From NCBI GenBank assembly GCA_027946365.1, contig JAPEUQ010000003.1:62001-126000 (forward strand): a stretch of 64,000 nucleotides of DNA, read 5' to 3'. The position numbers and the translations under genes were made by a program. Source of the stretch: Kalmusia sp. IMI 367209. Lineage: Eukaryota > Ascomycota > Dothideomycetes > Pleosporales > Didymosphaeriaceae. Under the pieces are notes generated by a model. That model was not told the DNA's origin, ran no database searches, and saw only the letters and a list, made by a program, of their open reading frames with translations. Below, in pieces: positions 11,232 to 22,006 of the stretch (position 1 is the stretch's first letter; each line of letters opens with the position of its first letter).

Positions 11232-13120
11232 CTACGAGACTAGCCCCAACTGCCACCACTTACACCGGGGCCCTGCATTACTATCGGTCACCTCCTCAAT
11301 GCCCTTGACATCCAGATCCAAAACCTTTGCGTCCGGCCCATACATATCGAACTTCCTTATACCCTCCGCCTCCGGCACACCGTTCTTCGCAAAGCTCGTA
11401 ATAAACTCCTGCAGCGCAACCGCAACTGTTCGGTTTTGCACCTGAAGCGGATTGACGGCGGACGTAGCTCCGCCATCAAAATAGGTATAGGCTATATCGA
11501 AGCCGTGAAATGCAGGAGGTACGGAGAAGAGGTACGAGTAGGTTTTATTTTTGAAGCCCGTGGAGAGGTAGTTGGTGTTACAAGTGAAGATGCCTTCACT
11601 TACGATTAGACTTGCTCGGGTAAAGTTATCGGTGTAGCCGTAGCTGCCATCGAAGATTGCGGGATAGAGCTCTTGCGTAATGTAGTCGACCGAGGATTGG
11701 GGGACATTGTATAATGTAGCTTCTAGTTGCTGGACAATTCGCTCGGTAGTGTTGACATAGGGAGGTGTGAAATAGGTACCCTCGTTGGCGTTATGGCCTA
11801 CCATGACGCGGATGCTCTTGTCAAAGCGACCTTGGGCAAGAAGTTGGCTGACTTGAAGCGGAGTAAAAAGCCCATCGACTACGGGACCATAGACAAAGCC
11901 ACCCCAAGGTGAATCGTATGCGACTTGCTGCGCATTGGCGAGGATGACAGCTTCAGACGAAACATTGCGCAAGTCTGCTAACGAAGTGCTATTGGTCAGA
12001 TTCAAGAATTTACGGTACCTATCTTCCTGGAATGTATTAGACTGGACCGGTACCCACCCAGGAGATTGTGGAACAGCTTGCTGAAACGGCGACGGCCCCT
12101 TTGCGCCGCCGTAAGCAGTTATTTGGTGCATGATGCTGCCTCCCCCGGCACTCTCGCCAAAGATTGTAACTCTATTCGGATCTCCACCAAAGAGATGAAT
12201 ATGCTTCTGGACCCATTCCAGCGCGAATCGTTGATCGTAGAGTCCAAGGTTACTGACGCCGCCCTCAGCCTGGTATGACGGTCCACTCAACCACCCGAGA
12301 GCGCCTAGGCGGTAGTTGATCGCAACATATATCACCTCTGCGTCGCCAACTTTTCCGGACTCTGCTAGCAAGCCGGCAGGATTGTTATACTTGTCACCTC
12401 CGGTGTATCCACCGCCATATATCCAAACTAGGACGCTACTTTTGGGAGCGCTCTGATTTGAGGAGTTTGCGCGGTCGAAGACTTGCTCTGGGACGAAGAC
12501 ATCGAGAAATAGACAGTCTTCGGTCTCCAAAGCATCTCGTGATGGAACCACAGAGCTTAAATTAGCACCTGGGGGGACGTATACAGGAATGTCGGTAGAA
12601 TTGCTCCCTAGGAGAATGTTGGTCAAGGCCTGGACGGATAGTTGAGTCCATGCTGGGCTAGCTTGAGGGCATATCCTATGACGCGTTAGATGTATAAGAC
12701 ACCCACAGGACAAATCTTAATGACTTTTCCACTTGTGTCATATATCCTGGGGCAACTCGGCACATAATGTGTACTCAAAGTTTTATCCTGGTATTGTAGA
12801 CAAGTAAAATAGGGGTGGTAACCTACCGACCGATAGTGCCATTATTTATAATCGACCTATTCTCTGCTGGAGCTTCGGGAGGAGCGAATCTCAATTGACC
12901 GACGGGTGGAGCCGCATATCTGATGTTGGAAAAGTTGTAGAACCGGCCCGTATCCTGCACCAAGTCAATGTCAATCTTTCAAAAGATGCACAATGCTTGA
13001 GAAACATACGTTGTACCCAGACGCCCTGTAAATCTCATATCCCAAGTCGACGACCGGCAATGAGGTATTTTGGGCGCACACCCCTCCCAGCAGTGCCAAT
13101 GGACCCAAAAGCCTCTTCAT
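11232..13120 (-). CDS. secreted type-B carboxylesterase/lipase
   Basis: Three exons, 13010-13120, 12827-12954 and 11232-12675; phases join to 560 codons. The first exon gives a signal peptide (MKRLLGPLALLGGVCAQ) and the early conserved segment. The second has FSNIRYAAPPVGQLRFAPP, the usual start of the alpha/beta-hydrolase type-B carboxylesterase fold. The third carries the oxyanion-hole loop IYGGGYTGG and the nucleophile elbow FGESAGG with catalytic Ser near residue 255. A histidine in FHGFDIAY is a candidate for the catalytic His region. Many N-glycosylation sequons are present (NST, NNGT, NTT, NFT, NKT), in keeping with secretion. The substrate cannot be told from sequence; the family includes lipases, feruloyl-esterase-like enzymes and general esterases. 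No frame break is seen. Downstream on the same strand is the LEA-like gene, unrelated in role. Confidence 0.9.
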
Positions 13121-13995
13121 CTTTAACAATGCCTTACCTTTAAGAATACCTGTCTATGAGATTATCGATTCTTGATACCCAATAAACCACTGTGCTAAGT
13201 TTTGATCCCAAAATTCCCACACCAAAAACCAGGCGACGGGTTCGAAAAACAAAGCAGCCGGGCGGTGCTCTTAAGCTCATCCACATGTACACATCACCTC
13301 CGCTAAAAAACGCGGCCTGCAGGCACCTCCCCTCCTCGGCGCCCCACGCAAGCGGCACCTCAGGCCGCCGTATAGACGGGTTCCTGTTCCGGCAAAAGCA
13401 AGCCATGGCACGCTCGCCTAGATGCCGATGACGCACATGACATCGGCGGTCAGTTCATCCGCGGCCTACCGGTGCTGGTGAGGCGGGGAAATGGCTGACT
13501 CCGGTCGCAAGGTGGCTCTCGTTGTTCATGCGTGCACGGCGCTGTATTGCCGGATGGGTGCACTCAAGAGGTATTGTTAGCTGGAAAAGGGATGGTTGGT
13601 GTTGGGGAAGGCTGGGGAAGTGCAAGGGTTGGAAGCGAGCCGAGGTTGGCAACATGGCTCGTGTAGAACGATGACCCATGGCTCGTGGTTTAACATCTAC
13701 AAGGAACACGGCCAAATGTGGGAGGGAGGAGTATTCTGCAGGCGGTTTTGGTGAAGTGTGGGTTGGGCAAAATAGATCCAATGACACAGGAGCCATGATC
13801 AATGTATTTCGATCAGCAACAGTGTCTGTCAGGGTACAACTAGCCAAGTGCGTGGGTAACGTTGGATTGCTCTCTCCATAAACTTTACCAGACAGTCTTA
13901 TTGTAACGCGAACACATAAAACACCGCTTCCGTCTCCTGCGAATGAGAATCATAGTCTAGAATTCGGGTATCGTACGCGAACGCCATCCCCATGC

Positions 13996-14030
<35 letters not shown>

Positions 14031-14059
14031 AAACAACAACAACCGGATCATGTGCCATC
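13121..14059. other. intergenic with CAA microsatellite at right end
   Basis: About 940 bp between the carboxylesterase start and the stop of the DUF3431 gene. Open frames here have no family features. The right end holds the CAA repeat listed separately. Confidence 0.5.
13994..14043 (+). repeat. (CAA)n microsatellite
   Basis: About 16 nearly perfect CAA units with one interruption (a run of A near 14030). It lies about 17 bp beyond the stop of the minus-strand DUF3431 gene, so it would be in its 3' untranslated region as (TTG)n. Confidence 0.95.
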
Positions 14060-16130
14060 TTACCTTTGAGAAACAGGATCAAAACACTGACAGTCCTCGA
14101 TGCTCCCTCCAATTCTGTTCCCGCTCAGCAGCGTCGGACACTTCCATGCTACCTCCATGCTGTTACACTGAAACAACAAATTCCACATCCGCTCCACTGT
14201 ATACCCGAACACGGGCGCTTCCATAGAGTCTGGGCGTCCTTGCAAATATTCCTCTTGATGCGCCCAGCTATCGCGCTCAACAAAAGCGTCATGGAGATAT
14301 TTGTAGACGGATCTATCCACGCCGCGGATTCGTTTCGCCGAAGCAATGAATTGTCCCTTGTAGCTTAATAACACCTTATCACACTTTGTGGTATTGTTTA
14401 TGCGATGCGAAATCTCGGGGAAGAGATACGTGGTATCCCACATGTTGAAGCGATCGCCGCAATTCTCGCAGTTGCACACCTGGCCAGACCATCCTAAACT
14501 CAGCATACCGGTGCGATCGGGATCGAAGTAATCGCGTACGCGAGGGTAGAATTCTCGCGGGTTGTGAACGCCTGCTTGAAGGAAGACAGTGTGCTTGGCA
14601 AGCGTATCCCAGGCGTTCAAGATGTGAAAAAGGTATGTTTCGCCCTCGCGTCCGACGTTCTCCAAGAGCGTCACTTTGTGGGCTCCAGTGCCTTGTTGTA
14701 CCCGGTCGATGTTTGCTTCACTATCTTTGACGTAGATGTGTATTCGTGATTCTCGCAGGTTGGGTATGGCTTTGAGCGCGGAGATGAGGCGGTGAACATG
14801 ATCGATTGGCTCCTTGTACATGCTGATGACTAGTTCTATATCGGTCTGCGATGCGAAATCCATGTCAAGTATCGGTCGCGCTATGACTGTGGTTTGGTGT
14901 ATCTGTTTGGAGAAGTTGAGGGACAAGTACGCTATCCAAGCCAAAGATAGAACGATATCGAATAGAATGGGGACGAGGAATTTTCGTCGGCCGTGGTCCG
15001 CACATGTGACGTGTGTATCATCGGAGGCCTCCGATGACTCCGAAGCAAAGGTGTCTCCGCCATCTAACGATCGAAGAGTGACGTCGGTCGACACAGCATC
15101 GTACATCATCCGTTTGCGTTTATGCCATGTCGCCAGGTCTCGACTTGACCATAGTACAATTTTTAATGCAAAGAAGACGTACTGAAGCCACGACGTGTAT
15201 GAACGACGAAGCATCAATGTGGATACGATTCCAACAGTCGCAGTCATTGCTAAGAGCATAAGCATGTCATCCATGCTGCTATCGTTTCCGTCGTATTCGA
15301 GGCTATCCTGCACAATCTCAATCGGCATCAGTATTGACTTTCCAATCAGGAGTGCTATCGCGGTAGCCAACAATTGTACTACCAACAGTGGCAGGTACCT
15401 GAGCTCTAACGCAGAGGTGAAGCGACGCAAGGTCTCGTCATCACGAAGAGCTAAGCATATTGCAGCGATAGGTAATCCAACAAAGCAAAGCAACGTATTT
15501 GCTCTTCGATTCGTAAGGGTAGCGTCCGGCACGGCGTTGCAAGCGATCGACCATGATGCCCTCGCAGTTCCGGTCAATATTACTGCGGGAATAGCTGTTC
15601 TCAAACCAGCTACAAGCAGTCTATACTCGCCTAGCAATATACCCGCGCAACATAGGGTGGCTGTGGCGATGCGGATGATCTCGAAACGCGGTCGTAGTTT
15701 GTGGCCGGTCCATAGGAAGATAGTTGCCTCTGTGCAGTAAGCGGTTCCCTGCCTGGTTAGTATGTGTTTTCGCAATGGCCACCCAGCTCCATGTAGTCTG
15801 TTCCTTGGAGATGTGTCGTGGAGCAACACACTGGGAGGCAGAAGTATGGTTCGAGGTTGTGGAGTAGATGGCTTACTATGAGCATGATCAGTGTAGGTAG
15901 GTTTTGCAAGTGCAGGACGGCTTGGAGTCCGAAGATGATGGCGCTCGTTGTCGAAACAAGCGCGAGTGCAAGCTTGATCCATCCTCCCACAGTTATCGTC
16001 GATAATGGCGGTGCTGCTACGTCAGAGCTGCTTAGCAGGTATGAAGTTGTAATGATGATTGCGACGGTCGCGAACTGCAGGAGACAGAGGTGAAGCGGAA
16101 AATGGACGCTCAGTTCAACGAGGAGATATC
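14060..16130 (-). CDS. polytopic membrane protein with C-terminal DUF3431 domain
   Basis: Two exons are well supported: 15877-16130 and 14060-15748, joined in frame by a 128 bp intron (GTAAGC donor, GCAG acceptor). The joined frame has about nine hydrophobic helices over the first 350 residues, for example the stretches around CLLQFATVAIIITTSYLL, LALALVSTTSAIIFGL and LLVVQLLATAIALLIG. The last about 250 residues form a DUF3431 domain: ELVISMYKEP, then NVGREGETYLFHIL, W..L...TVFLQAGVHNP and YKGQFIASAKRI. DUF3431 proteins are fungal, with unknown reaction. The 5' end is unresolved: an upstream segment with ATG at 16369 and a possible small exon (LQFEYVAISWTLDKWTRNK) looks related but does not join in phase across the apparent intron ending at 16131, so either the model or the bases there are wrong. 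Confidence 0.65.
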
Positions 16131-19100
16131 CTAAAAACCCATGATGTCAGTAAACCTTATTCCGTGTCCATTTATCAAGCGTCCAGCTGATAGCGACGTA
16201 CTAGACGAAGGGTCAGCGTGGTTTTTGGTATATCAAAGCTCAGGGGCCTTCCTAGGTCGGGGTCGATCAAATTTGGCCGTGCTGTCAACTAGTCGACGCC
16301 CCGGTGCCAGCTCTAGGAAGAATTGCTCACCTCGAACTGCAGACGGATACGCTGGCAGCCGTAACCCATAGGTACCGTTGCGCCCGATGGCTACGCATAA
16401 GGGGCCAGCTCTGTGGCTGCTGCAACTCCAAGTCAATGAGGCTCATGTCTGTCGGGAGGATGAGTCGTTGCTCAATCGAGCTGGAAGCGAAGTAGGACTG
16501 ATGCTGAGTGAATGTGAGGGTGGCCCGAGAGAAATGCAAGCGCGAGGAGCTCAGTGCAAGTGGCCGGGCGGCAGGGGCTTTAGGCAATCACAACGAGCAA
16601 ACGGAAGCGACGACCATGTCCCACAGTGATACGCGGAAGCAACACTTCGCCGACGGTACCAAGCACACATACCGAGCAGTCGGAGTATTACGACAGTGCT
16701 TCATTCTGGTTCAGAACCGCATCGCCTGTCGATCCGCCCGTCACCTTTCACTACGTGGTAGTAGAAGCACAGCCATGTCGCCTGGGAAACATGTCGCCCT
16801 TCTCTCATTCGACGCATCGTTGAACAGGATGAGGTGACTTGAAGGCCGCTGCCAAGGCTGCAGACAAGCACCGTCGACTATTGCTTTCCCCACAGAGCAA
16901 CGCCTTGGTTCTCACCGACCCTTATTTTCCTACGGTGCGCTCTACCCACCATTGTACGGCCGCAATCATGAGTCCAAGGCTTATACTCCAACTGCCTACA
17001 GCACTCTCAAACTGAATTGGAGCACCCGACGTTGCTCGAGGCCCTGCGTATATCCAGGTGAAGCCTGCTACATAACATGCATTGCATGGTCAAAACGAAC
17101 CCCTCTATCAGGCTCACACCATAGCTCTAGGGAACGGAGTCCAAGGCGCAGCAAGACGCGTATCATCTACCACCTACATCATGTCAACTGCCTCAGAAAG
17201 ATTGAACGATGGAGAAAATCAGACCCTGAAAGAAAAATCCTTCTTTTGTGGAGAATAGAGCCGGGCATCCACAAGCGCCAAGTCGTTTCTGATGAGTCTC
17301 GTAGTAAATGGTTTTGGGCAGCGTGGAGGATGGGTTTGTCAACCTCGTAAGGCGAACATACGCTGTGTAAGTGCATCCTGCAGTGACACTGCGAAAGGTG
17401 TAACCACTAGGTTGTGCCACCCAGTTGGCCGCGCACCTTACTGAACATGCCACCGCAAGGAGTAGCGCAAGAAAATCTGTGCACCATATGAGTTGTTTAG
17501 TCGTGGCTGCGTGATGCTCAACAAGTAGAGCAATATGACGACGCTAGTGGAAGGCCTGAGAGTGAAGAGTACGACCATTGCAAGCACTCAATAGGCTTAC
17601 AGACAACAGTCCGCTCTGCAACACTGCAACCGTACATGGACAGTTTGCTCGTTTACATTCACGTTTATGTTTACAGAAACGAAGGTTTGCGAGCGGTCAA
17701 CCTCAGCGGGATAGGACTAGGAAGGTGCCTGCACGGGGTACCGGGAATAAGCCCTTTACGCTAGAAATCTCCGACATCTGATTTGAACGAAGAACGAGGT
17801 ACGCTTGCTTCCTTCGCACGCATCAATTCATACAATCACACAACTGCAGTTAATCATGAGTTCTGATACTTCGATTTTCGTGCGTAGGGGAGGACTCAAG
17901 ATGCCAATCTAGTAAATCACACGGCGAATCCCGAGTCGTGCAGAAGACGTCGGAAATAGTCGCAATCCGTTTCTCCTTGATTTCGTCGACGGCTAATCAT
18001 CAAAAAGCCGAATGGGGAAATCGTTCGTTGTGGACTTTGAGTGTAAGATGCTCCTTTGATCACTGTGCATGTAGCCAAATGGACTCGGTGTTCGCTTCCC
18101 CGACCGCACCGATAAGCATGCCAAGTAGACACCGAGTCGGGCGTACATATAACAAATCGCACTCTACAGTGGCTGTCAACTGTTGCCGCAGTTCGGCGAG
18201 GTGCACGCCTAGTCAAGTTTGGACCACGGCTTAGTAGCCGTAGACCTGCGATACCAGAAACTGCTGCCTAGATCCCGAGTCCCCTTCCTCAAAGAAGTAC
18301 TGCACTCTAACATATTCATTCATCGCCTGTCATCCCTGCCATAAAACCTCTAGTCTTGGAACGTGTCGGCACGGCGCAGGACTAGCGGCAAATTGAGCTG
18401 ACATCATGGAATTTGGATGCCATGAAGGTTGCTTTGAAATTGCAGTATATCACCGGCACCCCATTCTGAACTGGATAATCATCAACAGATTGTTTAAGAA
18501 ACATAGGACACCGTGCTAAGTAGGTATTCTGCTTCCGCAAGAAAGTTTTGGAGATCCAGTATACGCTCGCTCAGAGCTGTAATTTCGCTCCTACATTGTT
18601 GCTTAGAACGTGGTCTCGCAAAAGCCTCTTTTGCACATCTTACTAGATCACGAAAATTTTTGACTACTAGCATATTATAGATGAGATTACACCTCCTGCA
18701 TGCTTTGAAGCTGCATGAAGACCAATACCCCGGTAGCGCAAGTCATCCTAGCCAAAAGTCTACGAAGTCCTCAAAACTTGGCCCTAGCTATAAATTAATC
18801 AACCAAAGCTTTCTTTGCTCGGATATTTGGTAAGATAGAATTGATCGTTTAGTTTAACAGCATCATACATTGCCCTCAGGTTGATCGATACTAACCGACG
18901 AGTACGGTCACAAGACAGATTTTTGAAGCTATCTTTGTGCATAATGGAAAGTCTGGGAAAAGTCTACCAACAGTGAGTCTTTGGACTCTTATCTTAGATG
19001 TATCTTCTGTGGATACTCACCCATGATGCTCACTTTGTTGAACCTGTAGCATTGGTACGCTTGACGGCTCCTTGCAAAGGGCTTCAAATTGTACGCGAGT

Positions 19101-20942
19101 CTACGCAGACTAAAGTAAATGCATAGTACGTTGTTTGTTGCCTAAGGTATAGTGAGCTGCGGAGGAAATTGGCTGTATCTAAATCCCACGGTTCATGATA
19201 GGGCCTAGATATATTATGTGAATTGCGATGCTATAGAGAACAAAAATATGGTCTCTTCGGTCATTACAGTCATAAGACAGAAAGTGTTTCAAAATGGGTG
19301 GAATTTGAGCTGTGTAGTGTAAATCCTCTTCTAGTTTGTCTAGAATAATGTCTTGCTTGAAGCGTCAATTGGCAATCTTTCTCGATGGAGCACAGGGACC
19401 CGAAGCCCTCTCGCCCAGTTTCCGTTACGGCTTCCTATCAATTATTCATCACGGGGAACCTTGATTGGGCCCTAAATGTGCGACGCCAAGGGATCGGAAA
19501 GAGTGGGCTATAGGTTGATGCACTGTAAATCAATCAGCAAGACAATGAAATGAAGCCCTTATAGACTTCCCCAAGGCTTTGTATTTCAATTAGTAACAAT
19601 GGTGTTGGTACGGCTAGGTCCAGGCGAAGAACGGGAGAAGGATGGCATAGAGCATCTCTCGCGTCTGTTCAGACGGTCGAGGCGGGATGTGTGGAGTAGA
19701 TGAGGTTTCGAATCCACTATTTTAAATGTAATACTAGTATTGGAGCCTCGTTGAATCTATTACGACAAGACACCCGATCACGTTTGGATTCCGCATGTGC
19801 TTACAGTACACCTACTACTAATTCCACTTGCATGTGGATTGGTCAAGGGCTCCTGTTCAACATAGATATAATACTAATCTATGGTGCTCTATCGATCTGG
19901 TGGATTGGATTCAGTATATCATTGAGTCCTAACAAGAGCGATTCGAACTCCCTTGACGTGTGGAACCAATCTGAAGGGTCAAGAACATAGACCAATGGAT
20001 GCCAGACTCAGTCAAAATGTTCTGGCTATTCACACCTCTAGGAGCTCCTGGAAAAATTCCATACTCGGTGAGGACCCCGGAAAAATAGTTGAAGTGGATT
20101 ACCTGCGCAATTAAGAACGCGAGAATCGTAAAATTAGCTCCAGAACTTTAGGCCTACTTTTGTCTTTCTTCCATCTAGCCCCGCACAGTAGGTGATGGAG
20201 AGCCAGGGCATCTGTGATTATTTTGTAGATATTGGGGTAACACATTGCACAAAACTAATGATTGACGACTAGTCTACGCCTAATGGGTCCAATCGCTCCG
20301 TCACCGACCCAAGTTGTAAGGATGAAATCGAAGTACCCTCCCGCATCGTTGACAAGTGTAAGTCGGTATGATAACCGAAGCGAGAGTCGAAGCGGGGAGG
20401 CGGCATCACATGATGATTCGAAGATCATGATACGAATACCTCTATCGTGCTGGACAGGGTCATAGGCATATAATGGTGTTCATTTGCGATTGCTAAACCT
20501 GCTCCTTTGGAAGTGTCGATCAAGTGAAATATGAAACAGCACGTCGGGCGAAGCTTCAGCCCCCCATAGTTCGTATCAGGCTGGCGTGATAGGAGTTGTG
20601 AATGCACCCAACCATGACCATCTCAGACTACATACCAGTCAATACAGGAAAGAGATCGCGGAGCTGCAAAGAAAGGTTGGAGGAGAGTGAAACACCCAAT
20701 GGCAAACGAAAGAGCAGCGGACTGCGGTGAAACAGGCACGGCCGGACCTGGCAACTCTGCTGACATAACTAGCGGCTTGGCAGCGGGGCTGGCTGACTCC
20801 TGCGCTCTGCCCGCTTCGCCACTTTGAACCTACTTATCGACATCTCCGCCCGCCCTCAGCCCACCACCAAAGCGCCCGCATCACCCTTCACCGCACGCAC
20901 AACCCAACCCGCGCTTCAGCAGAGGACTCGTCAACCAGATTC
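16131..20942. other. 4.8 kb gene-poor region
   Basis: Apart from possible 5' exon material of the DUF3431 gene near 16130-16500, I find no supported gene. The longest open frames are about 100-130 codons with no recognisable family, and no intron-joined series emerged. Parts from about 18300 to 20200 are visibly more AT-rich than the gene blocks. No terminal repeats or transposase motifs were recognised. The last 250 bp should be the eIF1 promoter, with pyrimidine-rich stretches just before its ATG. Confidence 0.5.
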
Positions 20943-21377
20943 ATGACCACGGACATCCAGAACCTCAAGTCCTTCGACCCGTTCGCGGAGGCCGAAGACT
21001 CAGTCGGCGACGTCAAGACAACTAGTCAGAATTATATTCACATCCGCATCCAGCGTGAGTGCCCATCCCTCCTCCCACCCCCCCTACGAGTGCCTGGTCA
21101 CTTCGCGGACAGTTTGCTAACGTGCGTGCCACAGAGCGCAATGGTCGTAAGACGTTGACCACGGTCCAAGGCCTGCCTAAGAAATTTGACCAGAAGAAGA
21201 TCCTCAAGGTGATCAAGAAGAAGTTTGCTTGCAATGGCACCGTCGTCACCGACAGTGAAATGGGCGAGGTGATACAGCTGCAGGGCGACCAGCGCAAGGA
21301 TGTCCAGGAGTTTCTCACTGACAAGAAGGAGGGGCTGGGCCTGGGACGCCAAAACCATCAAAGTCCACGGTTTCTAA
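20943..21377 (+). CDS. SUI1: translation initiation factor eIF1 (SUI1), with apparent +1 frame shift near the end
   Basis: Exons 20943-21054 and 21135-21377. eIF1 binds the 40S subunit near the P site and enforces start-codon selection. The acidic N-terminal tail (FDPFAEAED) leads into the SUI1 fold: IHIRIQQRNGRKTLTTVQGL, then FACNGTVV and GEVIQLQGDQRKDVQEFL. The expected ending of about 117 residues (GLGLDAKTIKVHGF) is encoded, but one base out of frame: a GGG run at 21343-21345 has one G too many. As written the frame instead runs on to a stop at 21533-21535, adding a basic tail unlike any eIF1. eIF1 is essential and single copy, so I treat the extra G as a probable sequence error and give the stop of the corrected frame (21375-21377). 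The gene is convergent with DNA ligase I. Confidence 0.9.
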
Positions 21378-21535
21378 GCCGCCTTTGCCGTCGTGCACCG
21401 CGTCCCGCCACCGTCACCGTCTCCCGCAACAGCAGGCTTCAGCCATCGATGCTCGATAAATACTCTCGGCGTTCGGTCACAAGGCTGGAGGCACAGTCAG
21501 CCGGCGGGGCTGATCATGCGGCGCAGCTTCGGTAG

Positions 21536-22006
21536 ATACCCATTTGTTACGACTTTCGACTTTTCCTCACGACTCTGCTTTGGGAATGCGAGGGAGGACG
21601 CGTATTTCTCTAGAGTCATGGTTTCACTCAGAATATGACATGGTATGAAAATGGCGAGCTTGTGGAGAATGTCCAGTGGCCGTGGGGGCCAGCCTTCTCG
21701 ATAGCCAAATGAACAGGTTCGCTGCACGCTCGATGCACTTCTTCTTATGCGCTTATTGTGACTCTACGTGATTCGCACTTTGCCATTGATGGCTCGCTTA
21801 TCTTACGTGTCGTGTGCGCGCATTTGGGATCGTGGTGCCATGATTCAGCGCGCACCCCCGCCGCGTGTGCCTGGCCGCCCAGGCTGCTATGATCGTCACC
21901 CCGCATAAACGACAACAGACACCAAAATAGGTTTCACAACAGCTGTTGCAAACCAACAATACAAGAAGGCTTGATTTTCGTACAACACGTGACAGGGGTA
22001 TCTGAA
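21536..22006. other. convergent 3' spacer eIF1 / DNA ligase I
   Basis: About 470 bp between the two convergent genes. It holds both 3' ends. No further gene is seen. Confidence 0.45.

Noticed and set aside
19900..20000. tRNA-like GGGAGTTCGAATCGCTC on the minus strand
   Set aside because: The T stem has a mismatch and no 5' acceptor half complementary to the 3' half exists upstream.
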